Shown: one piece after another, positions 35,503 to 43,500 of the stretch
How positions within the stretch are numbered: position 1 is the first letter of the stretch
Layout of the letters: each line of letters starts with the position of its first letter
Notes under the pieces: generated by a model
Seen by the model: the letters and a program-made list of their open reading frames with translations, nothing else
Told to the model about the DNA's origin: nothing
The model's database searches: none
NCBI RefSeq assembly: GCF_011355085.1
Contig: NZ_VXCP01000034.1
Span: 89,464-153,463 of the forward strand
Length of the DNA: 64,000 nucleotides
Reading direction: 5' to 3'
Origin: Pseudomonas akapageensis
GTDB taxonomy: Bacteria > Pseudomonadota > Gammaproteobacteria > Pseudomonadales > Pseudomonadaceae
Translations under genes and position numbers: made by a program

Positions 35503-36501
35503 TTACTGCCCGCTATAAATCTGGTCGAAAACCCCACCATCATTGAAGTGCGTCTTCTGCACCGTACGCCAGTCGCCAAACGTCTTCTCCACCGACAGGA
35601 AATCCACTTTCGGGAAGCGATCGGTGTACTTGGCCAGCACCGCCGGATCACGCGGGCGCAGGTAGTTGGCAGCCGCAATTTCCTGGGCTTCAGGCGACCA
35701 CAGGTACTTCAGGTATTCCTCGGCAGCAGCACGCGTGCCTTTCTTGTCCACCACCTTGTCGACCACGCTCACCGGCGGCTCGGCTTCAGCCGACACGCTC
35801 GGGTAGATCACTTCGAACTGATCGCGACCGAACTCGCGGGCAATCATCTCCGCTTCGTTCTCGAAGGTCACCAGCACATCGCCGATCTGGTTGGTCATGA
35901 AGGTCGTAGTCGCCGCGCGGCCACCAGTATCGAGCACCGGCGCCTGCTTGAACAGCTTGCCGACAAAGTCCCGGGCCTTGTTTTCATCGCCACCGTTCTT
36001 CAGCACATAGCCCCAGGCCGAGAGGTAGGTGTAGCGGCCGTTACCCGAAGTCTTCGGGTTGGGCACGATCACTTGCACGCCATCCTTGAGCAAATCTGGC
36101 CAATCCTTCAGCGCCTTGGGGTTGCCCTTGCGCACGATAAACACCGTGGCGGAGGTAAACGGCGCGCTGTTGTTCGGCAGGCGGGTCACCCAGTTCTCCG
36201 GCACCAGCTTGCCGTTGTCGGCCAGGGCATTGATGTCGGTGGCCATGTTCATGGTGATGACATCAGCCGGCAAGCCATCGATCACCGAACGCGCTTGCTT
36301 GCTGGAGCCGCCGAAGGACATCTGCAGGGTGATGTTCTCGTTGTGCTCGGCTTGCCAGTGCTTCTGGAAGGCGCTGTTGTAGTCCTTGTAGAAGTCACGC
36401 ATCACGTCATAGGAAACGTTGAGCAGGGATGGAGCGGCCTGGGCAACGCTGCCCAGGGCCAGGCCGGCGGCCAGGAGCGAGGCGCTGAAAAGTTTTTTCA
36501 C
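35503..36501 (-). CDS. sbp: Periplasmic sulfate-binding protein
   Basis: A 332-residue secreted protein, read from GTG 36501 after an AAAGGA site; residues 1-22 (MKKLFSASLLAAGLALGSVAQA) are the signal peptide. Family blocks are LLNVSYDVMRDFYKDYNSAF, SFGGSSKQARSVIDGLPADV, and NPKTSGNGRYTYLSAWGYVL, the last forming the sulfate site. It delivers sulfate to the CysTWA transporter, whose genes are not in this window, so it is an orphan binding-protein locus as in other pseudomonads. Confidence 0.93.
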   Translation of the reverse strand: MKKLFSASLLAAGLALGSVAQAAPSLLNVSYDVMRDFYKDYNSAFQKHWQAEHNENITLQMSFGGSSKQARSVIDGLPADVITMNMATDINALADNGKLVPENWVTRLPNNSAPFTSATVFIVRKGNPKALKDWPDLLKDGVQVIVPNPKTSGNGRYTYLSAWGYVLKNGGDENKARDFVGKLFKQAPVLDTGGRAATTTFMTNQIGDVLVTFENEAEMIAREFGRDQFEVIYPSVSAEAEPPVSVVDKVVDKKGTRAAAEEYLKYLWSPEAQEIAAANYLRPRDPAVLAKYTDRFPKVDFLSVEKTFGDWRTVQKTHFNDGGVFDQIYSGQ

Positions 36502-36595
36502 TGCGCAATCCTTTGTAGTTTTTTTAGATGAAGGCATACAGCCCGCGACTATAGCTCCACAGGGTTAGTCGCAAAAAGATCAAAAAGTGCTTTGG

Positions 36596-37420
36596 TTATT
36601 CTACTTTCTTGAACAGCGCATTACCGCAACGCGAGCAGAAGGCCGCCCCGTGCTCGTGGTTGTCCTTGTGGCACACCGGGCAGAGGTGCTGCAAGCGTTC
36701 ACCCTTCATGGCATTGGCCAACTCGGCGGTGAAAATGCCGGTAGGCACGGCAATGATCGAATAACCCGTGATCATCACCAGCGACGACAGCACCTGGCCC
36801 AGCGGGGTCTTCGGCACGATATCGCCAAAGCCGACGGTGGTCAGGGTCACGATGGCCCAGTAGATCCCCTTGGGGATACTGGTAAAGCCATGCTCGGGGC
36901 CTTCGATCACATACATTAACGTGCCGAACACCGTCACCAGCGTCGAAACTCCGAGCAGAAACACCGTGATCTTCTGCCGGCTACCGCTCAGGGCTGACAA
37001 CAGGTAATTGGCCTGCTTGAGATGCGGGCTGAGCTTGAGTACCCGGAAAATCCGCAGCATCCGGATGATTCGGATGATCAGCAGGTACTGGGCGTCGGCA
37101 TAGTAAAGGGCAATGATGCCCGGCACGATGGCCAGCAGATCCACCAGGCCGAAGAAGCTGAAGGCATAACGCAACGGCTTGGGCGAGCAGTACAGGCGCA
37201 GCAGGTACTCGATGGCGAAGATCCCGGTGAAGCCCCATTCGATGCCGGCCAGCAGGCCTGCGTAGTTGCGATGGATGCCTTCGATACTGTCCAGCACCAC
37301 GGTGATCAGGCTGGCCAGGATGATCAGCAGCAGGACACTGTCGAAGCGGCGGCCGGCGACGGTGTCGGTCTGGAAGATGATGATGTAGAGCTTTTCCCGC
37401 CAGGTTTGGGGTTTGTCCAT
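36596..37420 (-). CDS. Voltage-gated-type potassium channel with C-terminal zinc ribbon
   Basis: A 274-residue six-transmembrane ion channel starting at ATG 37420. Segment S4 has regularly spaced arginines (RIIRMLRIFRVLK), and the pore helix and filter read GIYWAIVTLTTVGFGDIVPK, a potassium-type TVGFGD signature. After S6 the tail carries CPVCHKDN and CSRCGN, a zinc-ribbon-like pair. It resembles KvAP-like/Kch family channels common in pseudomonads. A truncated second copy of its 5' half lies at 39664-40110 in the same orientation. Confidence 0.9.
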   Translation of the reverse strand: MDKPQTWREKLYIIIFQTDTVAGRRFDSVLLLIILASLITVVLDSIEGIHRNYAGLLAGIEWGFTGIFAIEYLLRLYCSPKPLRYAFSFFGLVDLLAIVPGIIALYYADAQYLLIIRIIRMLRIFRVLKLSPHLKQANYLLSALSGSRQKITVFLLGVSTLVTVFGTLMYVIEGPEHGFTSIPKGIYWAIVTLTTVGFGDIVPKTPLGQVLSSLVMITGYSIIAVPTGIFTAELANAMKGERLQHLCPVCHKDNHEHGAAFCSRCGNALFKKVE

Positions 37421-37521
37421 GGAGGTTTGTTCCGATTGCTTGTGTGGACAGACTAGGGGGAGAGAGGACGAATGCGCAACTGGGTTGGTACCCACCACGT
37501 TGAATAACGGCTGCAATTGCA

Positions 37522-37554
37522 AAAAAATGTCGGCGCCCATAAAGGGAGCCGACG
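37522..37554 (-). terminator. Rho-independent terminator of the delta-60-repeat gene
   Basis: Read on the minus strand, GTCGGCTCCC-TTTAT-GGGCGCCGAC is followed by TTTTTTT, a classic intrinsic terminator 20 bp past the stop of the gene at 37575. Confidence 0.75.
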
Positions 37555-37574
37555 TGTATCGTTGGATAGGACGC

Positions 37575-38786
37575 TTAAGTCAATACACCTGCAAGAAATT
37601 GGCTACCGACGCCGAGCGCAACAACACGGCCACGGGTTGGTTGAAGTACGAACGGGCCCACGTTTCCATTGAAGGGGTTAGCCCATCCATCAGTGCCGAA
37701 GGCTAGGTCCAGCTCGCCCGTTGCAGCATCCAGGCGCCCCAATCTATTTGCCGAAATAAAGGGCGGCGATAACAGATAGAGTTTCTCGTCGTATACAGTA
37801 AAAGCGTTATTATAAGTCATAAAACTTTCACTATAACGCGGTACGCCGCCATTGAAGTCTGGATCTGGACGGCCTTTATTTGTAAGCCGGGTGATCCATC
37901 CTTTGCTTCTTGGTATTTCATAGGCAGCATTACCCACCACCAGAATTTTTCCCTGATAAATGCATAGGCTATTTGCTGCGCCGATATTGATGGGGCCATC
38001 GCTACCAGCATTATCAAGAAACCAGGCGCCGCCACTGCCAAAGGTTGTGTCCGGCACGCCATAGAGATCGTACTTGAAAACGGCAGCATTGTTATCCAGG
38101 CGCCCGGACATTAGCAGGCGCCCTTCATGGATCACCATGTGGCTTACGCCAATATATTGGTCCGCGTATTTAAGCTCCTTGACAAGAGAAGCCTCCCCTG
38201 CTGCAGTAATCTTGAATAGACGGCTGTCGGTAGCATAGAAGGAACTACCGTCTTCCATCATGCTTGCGGCGAACAAGGTTGTTTCACCTTGCGAGGCTGG
38301 ATTTGTGCATTGCCATTGACCCGCCGAGTCCAATTTTGTAAAAGCTTCTAGTTCATTGGTTGGTGGGTTTTTGCGCGGAATGCTGCAGTACCCATTTACA
38401 CCAAAGCTCAAGTCCGGTTGGCCGTTCTCCTGGCAGCGGAACACGACGTACTCGCCCAGGTAATCGCCGTTGTTTTTCGTAGTTCTACAAAAGCATTGAA
38501 CACCACCTTTTGGCAATGCATGCAACCATTCGATACGTGATGCCCAATATTCGTGAGGGATGTTTTCTAGGACACAGTCGAACCCGGTATCCCTGACACC
38601 ATCGACGGAAAACCTGATGATAACGAACTTTTCTTGTTTGAGATCATAAGTAGCTACAATAAAACGTCCGTCCGATAAAGTCGCAATGGCCTGCGATCTC
38701 GTGAGGTTGGGATCAACAAAATATCCATCCTTGGCAAACGTGGGGTCGATAGTGCCTGGTGACCGTGGTGCCGATTGGGTGTTCAT
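37575..38786 (-). CDS. Delta-60-repeat beta-propeller-like protein
   Basis: A 403-residue protein with ATG 38786 after a GAGGAGT site. It contains at least five degenerate copies of the delta-60 (DUF5122) repeat, each with a D..F...G pattern: IDPTFAKDGYFV (residues ~13), PDLSFGVNGYCSI (~130), PDTTFGSGGAWF (~245), PDPDFNGGVPRY (~310) and LDLAFGTDGWANPF (~365). Such repeats build propeller-like secreted or surface proteins. No signal peptide is present. Function unknown. A 64-bp fragment of its first codons recurs at 54146-54209, as part of a larger repeat. GC content is lower than the core genome, marking the start of the accessory island. Confidence 0.8.
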   Translation of the reverse strand: MNTQSAPRSPGTIDPTFAKDGYFVDPNLTRSQAIATLSDGRFIVATYDLKQEKFVIIRFSVDGVRDTGFDCVLENIPHEYWASRIEWLHALPKGGVQCFCRTTKNNGDYLGEYVVFRCQENGQPDLSFGVNGYCSIPRKNPPTNELEAFTKLDSAGQWQCTNPASQGETTLFAASMMEDGSSFYATDSRLFKITAAGEASLVKELKYADQYIGVSHMVIHEGRLLMSGRLDNNAAVFKYDLYGVPDTTFGSGGAWFLDNAGSDGPINIGAANSLCIYQGKILVVGNAAYEIPRSKGWITRLTNKGRPDPDFNGGVPRYSESFMTYNNAFTVYDEKLYLLSPPFISANRLGRLDAATGELDLAFGTDGWANPFNGNVGPFVLQPTRGRVVALGVGSQFLAGVLT

Positions 38787-39127
38787 TTTTACTCCTCGGT
38801 TTCTGAATAACCAACTGTGGAGTTCAAGATTCTGAGTGAGAATACCTCAATTGACTACTGTCAGAATTGCTAGGTTCTTTACGAAGATTAATGTTTCAAT
38901 TGCCGTGCTTGTGCGTATCGAGCGCTCGCAGGCTTGAATGTCCTTCTTAGGCTTAGTTGTATGAGTCGATCATGAAGTCGTGTCGCTGTCTACCTATCAG
39001 ATCTGACAGTACCGTCGGTCGACTCTGTCGTTGACTGGTGGCTATCTTGCGGTTTAGCTAATTATGTCAGTGTGGGCATACACCGCTAGCTCGCATTGTA
39101 ATAAAGTACTTCGAAGGGAACAGGATA
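38787..39127. promoter_or_regulatory. Divergent promoter region between delta-60 gene and csp
   Basis: A 341-bp non-coding spacer. It includes a 24-nt stretch at 38858-38881 almost identical to 52189-52212 (see that entry), a segment beginning GCTTAGTTGTATGAGTCG (38948) that is conserved upstream of the second csp copy, and a csp leader ending in GGGAACAGGATA before the ATG. No gene is visible here. Confidence 0.5.
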
Positions 39128-39331
39128 ATGGCTATTGGAACGGTTAAATGGTTTAACGATGAAAAAGGTTTTGGTTTTATTACGCCGGACGAACCAGGCG
39201 ACGATTTATTCGTCCATTTTCGGGCCATCCAGTCCGAAGGATTCAAAAGTCTAAAGGAAGGGCAAAGAGTTTCTTACGAATCTGAGAAAGGTCAAAAAGG
39301 CACACAGGCGAAAGATGTAAAACTAATTTAA
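39128..39331 (+). CDS. Cold-shock domain protein (CspA family), island copy 1
   Basis: A 67-residue single cold-shock domain: TVKWFNDEKGFGFITPD contains RNP1 (KGFGFI) and DLFVHF is RNP2. It binds single-stranded RNA or DNA and melts structure in the cytoplasm. It is unusually AT-rich in codon use compared with core genes. It is followed 106 bp later by a degenerate cold-shock-domain partner gene behind a hairpin leader. Island copy 2 at 54393 differs at about a quarter of its residues. Confidence 0.92.
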   Translation: MAIGTVKWFNDEKGFGFITPDEPGDDLFVHFRAIQSEGFKSLKEGQRVSYESEKGQKGTQAKDVKLI

Positions 39332-39380
39332 AACGTGTTGTGTCAAAATTTGACCCTGCGCTATCTCATCTGGTAAATGT

Positions 39381-39409
39381 CCCCTTGATGAATTGAATTA
39401 TGCAAGGGG
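39381..39409 (+). promoter_or_regulatory. Conserved hairpin in the leader of the CSD-like gene, copy 1
   Basis: CCCCTTG and CAAGGGG pair around a 15-nt loop, 28 bp before the start of the CSD-like gene. The corresponding right-hand copy (54643-54674) keeps the stem and extends it at both ends while its loop differs. No U-run follows in either, so an mRNA structure affecting translation or processing is more likely than a terminator. Confidence 0.55.
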
Positions 39410-39437
39410 GCGGCTTATCGTTAAAGAAAGGACGGTC

Positions 39438-39662
39438 ATGTCGAAACAAGTCAGCGAACAATACGACTCCGCCAAAGGTGGGTTTGGTTATATAACAGCC
39501 CATTGTAACGGCGCGGATATTTTCTTTCGTGTCAGGTCTGTCGAGGACGGCGGCCCTGCTATAAAAGAAGGCCAGACCGTTACTTACGAGTTGATGCAGG
39601 GTAAGGATGGGCGGTATTACGCTATTAATATTGAAATCGTTGATGACCCTGATTGGGAGTAG
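39438..39662 (+). CDS. Degenerate cold-shock-domain-like small protein, copy 1
   Basis: A 74-residue protein with an AAGGACGG site before ATG 39438. The core (YDSAKGGFGYITAHCNG, DIFFRVRSVEDGG, IKEGQTVTYELMQGKDG, YYAINIEIVDD) follows the cold-shock fold in order, but RNP1 KGFGFI has become GGFGYI and RNP2 FVHF has become FFRV, so key aromatic/His contacts are partly lost. It may be a modified nucleic-acid binder. It is paired with a csp gene in both repeat copies. Confidence 0.75.
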   Translation: MSKQVSEQYDSAKGGFGYITAHCNGADIFFRVRSVEDGGPAIKEGQTVTYELMQGKDGRYYAINIEIVDDPDWE

Positions 39663-39663
39663 T

Positions 39664-40110
39664 CCGTGATCTTCTGCCGACTGCCGCTCGAGGCCGACAA
39701 CAGCTAATGAGCCTGCTTGAGATGCGGGCAGAGTTTGAGCACCTGGAAGATCCGCAACATCCGCATAATCTGCAAGTACTGGGCCCGGTATAGTAGAGGG
39801 CAATGATGTCCGGCACGATAGCCCATAAACCCACCACCCCGAAGAAGCTGAAGGCATAGCACAAGGGCTTGGGCGAGCAGTTCAGGCGCAGCAGGTACTC
39901 GATGGCGAAGATCGCGGTGAAGCCCCACTCGATGCCGGCCAGCAGGCCTGCGTAGTTGCGGTGGATGCCTTCGATACTGTCCAGTACCACGGTGATCAGG
40001 CTGGCGAGGATGATCAGCAGCAGAACGCTGTCGAAGCGGCGACCGGCGACGGTGTCGGTCTGGAAGATGATGATGTAGAGCTTTTCCCGCCAGGTTTGGG
40101 GCTTGTCCAT
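39664..40110 (-). pseudogene. Truncated duplicate of the ion-channel gene
   Basis: From ATG 40110 the first ~65 codons are nearly identical to the intact channel (36596-37420; MDKPQTWREKLYIIIFQTDT), then changes accumulate. After IIALYY a small deletion shifts the frame (the original frame continues as YLQIMRMLRIFQVLKLCP in another frame) and a TAG follows KQAH where the intact gene has KQANYLL. The homology stops near 39664, before the pore, right at the end of the CSD-like gene. About 45 bp upstream of the ATG are also shared. It cannot make a channel. Confidence 0.88.
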
Positions 40111-40155
40111 GGGTGCGAGATTCCGATTGCGATGGGGGAGAGTCTAGGGGGGCGG

Positions 40156-40521
40156 TGAGTCGAGATGATCACTGAAGCCCCAAGTTGTTGTCCTCTATAG
40201 TAGCGCAACAAAGAGCGATATTACTTCCCACTGCTGTATGAATATCCACCTGGCATTTCTGATAGCTATACATCCTGATTTACCAGATTTAACGTCTATT
40301 ACCATCCGGTAATGCACTTTAATTCGGTTCAGTGCCCTTTCCGAGTGCGCGGAGAGTCAACGGCTTAATAATGTTCCAGCGTGCCATAGTTGGGCGCAAC
40401 TGCGTGGACTCGCACCTGAAATTTTTGCTGGTCAGGCGCCTTGATTATCCAGGGGCGGCCTTTGCGCGATGAACTTATTCATTACAGTAATGATACTTAT
40501 ATTGAGTGTGAGGAGAGCGTT
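40156..40521. other. Non-coding stretch before the giant YD-repeat gene
   Basis: About 365 bp of AT-rich sequence between the channel pseudogene and the RHS gene. I see no gene. It must hold the promoter of the RHS gene; TGATACTTATATTGAG (40490-40505) is AT-rich but not a clear consensus. GTGAGGAGAGCGTT just before the ATG is a strong ribosome site. Confidence 0.4.
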
Positions 40522-43500
40522 ATGAGCAACTCAGGCCAATGGCTGCGCGGTACAGTGTCTGACCACAAACAGGTGAACGGTGAGAGTGGGGAAGATTACC
40601 CGCTGGTCTATCCGCATTTTCTGCACAGCGGCGACTACCTGCGACGATTGTTGACTCACGAATATGGCCTTCAATACCGCAAGCACGCCACCCCGGAACT
40701 TCGCGAAGGTGTTAGCGCATTAAACACACCGGAAGCGATCATAAGTTACTTCAATGACACCTTCGGCAGCGATTTCAGCGACATTGGCGAAGGCCAGGCG
40801 ACTGAACCACTGTTTGGCGCCACGTTGCTCGATTTCTATTTGAAAAATGACATTGCGCGTATTCAGCAAGACTATCCGCAACCTGGGGTATCCACGACTG
40901 AAATGGCGCGGCGCCTGGCGGTATTGCAGAAAAACCCGCAGGCCGTGATCGAGGCCTACGACGATCGCTTCGAGAATATGCGCAACAGTACTTTCAATTG
41001 CGCGTTCGATGCCCATGACTCGAGCTTCGGTTACTCCTGCGCCGGCTCTTCGGTGATCTTCCGTCCTGTAGCCAAAGGTGAGGATACTCTCGCCGATGAT
41101 GTCTGGTTGCTGCCCGGAGTGTTCTATCGCGGGGCTTACATGCCCGTGCTCGAGGGCGTTGAGGTATGGCTGGCGTCTTTTACCAGCGATATGTCGCGGG
41201 TCGAGATTGGCACTGCCTTCGCCAGTGGCAGCGACTACAAGGTGCGTTACCACTTTATTGTCGATACCCAAAAGAATACGGGTAAAACGCTGCACAAATT
41301 TCTGCGCGCCTTCGCGACGATCTTCGGTGGTGCCGGCACGGCACTGAGCATCACTGCCGGGGGTAACCACATTGCCGACGACGATAACCTGCTCCCCAGT
41401 ATCCCCGGCACCCAGACCAGCAACTGGAACTGGACCCGCGGCACGGTGACCGATCATAAACAGGTCACCGATGAGCAGGGGCAGCAGTATCCGTTGGTAT
41501 ACCCAGAGTTTACCCGGCAATTCGACAGGTTTTTCCGCGACTACCTGCGCGGCGAGGTACCGGCCACCTTTTCTGTGTCGCCCTTGGCGGGCGAAGCAGA
41601 GCCATCGCTTGATAGCGATGACCGCTTGATCGCGTACTTCAACGAAACCTTTGCCACTGACTATTCGATTGGCACCCTGGCCGAAGCGCAGTTCGGGCCT
41701 CGATATCTAATTCCGCGATTTGACGCCCAGAAAGATAGCGAACTGAAAGGTCGCTCACCCTTGAGCGACAGTCAGTTCAACAACCGAATGGAGAGTTTCC
41801 GGCGTAATCCTCGCAAAGTGCTCGAAGCCTTCGACAAGCGCTTCGCCAACCTGGTGGTAGGCAAGCACTACGCGGCGTTGGCGGCGGCGGACTCGACCCT
41901 GGGTTATGCCAGTGCCGGTGCGGCGGTGTTCAAACTGACTGACAGGGGAGGCCAGCAAAAGGCCGAATGTGTCTGGCTGGTACCCGGTTTGGCCGATGAG
42001 TACACCGAGCTACCAGTGTTGGACGGCATCGAAACCTGGTGGGTACTGCTGAGTCCTGACAACGCGTTTGCTGATGTGGGCGTGCAACCGCTGCCGGCTG
42101 AAGCGGGCTGGACGCATTACAAGATTGTGGTCGATACCACGCGCAACAGCGGTCATTCGATCCATCAATTGGTCCACGGCCTGGCAGGCACCACGGATAT
42201 AGAAGTCTATCGGGACGGTTACCCGCTGCTGGACAACGATGAGCTGGTAACGCCTTCTGTCGGTGAAACCGTATCGGAGTACGTAGAGCCCGAGTGGCCG
42301 GCTCCAGCCTTGTGGATGCGCGGGGCGATCGATAACTATAAAGAAGTGCACGGTGACGATGCGCACGACTATCGATTGGCCGCGCCGGAGTTCCTGGAAA
42401 AATCAGAGTACCTCTTTGAAATGTTGGCCAGAGGCGATTTTCCCGACTTCCCGGGCCTGCAGGGCGACGTTTTTGGCGATCCATTCTTGCGGGATAATAA
42501 CGCGATCGCTCAGTTCATCCAGGACCACTATGGGTACCCGGTAGAGGAACAGAATTTCAGGGAAAAAGTCTGGGGCGATAGCGCTGGGGGCGACTACTTC
42601 TGGAGAGAGCCCAGTGCCCTGGATCGGTTGCAGTCGGAACTTGATCCGATCCTGTACGAAAGGTTGTTGCGTCTTCTTCAGCTCAATCCGGACATGGTGT
42701 TCAACGCCTACGATAATCGCTTCGCCAACTTGCGTGTTGGTAGAGACCTGGCCTCGCTCGATGCCGCGGACTCTACATTCGGCTATTCCTGTGCAGGGGA
42801 TGTGATCTTTCAATTACAAGCTCCGGCTGAGGAAACGGGCCGTAGTTTGCAGGCTACATCACGCAGCGCAGACACGACAGCGACCAATATTCACATCGTG
42901 CCCGGCTTGTACGACGACAGCAAAAAACGCCCTTCTCTGGCGGGAATCGAGGTATGGACAGTCTCCGTCGACAAGGAAGGAAAGCGGGCTGAAGTGGGTA
43001 TGACTGCACTGGATGCCACGGCCTATCCGACCCAGTTCAAGGTCATTGTCGATACCACGAAGACTACTGCGGCAAAACTTCACGAACTGATTAAAGGCAA
43101 AGTTACAACTGTCACGGAGATCAACCTGCACGGAGCAGCTCTGGCGAATGATACGTCAGTGATAAAACCTGCAGTCGGCGCGCTGCCGGATGTTGGTTTT
43201 ACCGGTGATAGGCATATTTATATTGACCCGTACACCGGAAAAAGCAACTGGCATATACCGGTCGGGCGGTTGGTTGGTAGTGACGGTGTTGCTCCCGTAT
43301 TTGAAGCTAGGATAGCGCCTAATCCTGTTATTGGTAGTCCCGAATTGATGCGTGTGATTGATTTTAAAAGAACTGAAGAAACTATAGGGAGTGGGAGTGT
43401 TAATGAGAGGGTTGTGAAGGTCCTGCAGTTAAATGAGCCGTTGCAATTGTCTGATGGTAAGCTAATTAAAGTAAGGTTTGAAAACGCAGAGCGAATAGAG

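Larger units (their letters stand above)
38721..39662. repeat. Left copy of the long imperfect direct repeat
   Basis: This stretch holds the first codons of the delta-60 gene, the divergent spacer, the csp gene and its cold-shock-domain partner. The same order recurs at 54146-54928, with clear similarity in every part, including the non-coding TTAGTTGTATGAGTCGATCA and TCTTGCGGTTTAGCTAA. The left copy has about 150 extra bp (38795-38945) that the right copy lacks. Confidence 0.85.

Noticed and set aside
39625..40110. Possible functional short channel protein
   Set aside because: The frame is shifted after IIALYY, the pore and S4 are lost, and the other frame meets a stop; it is a duplicate fragment.
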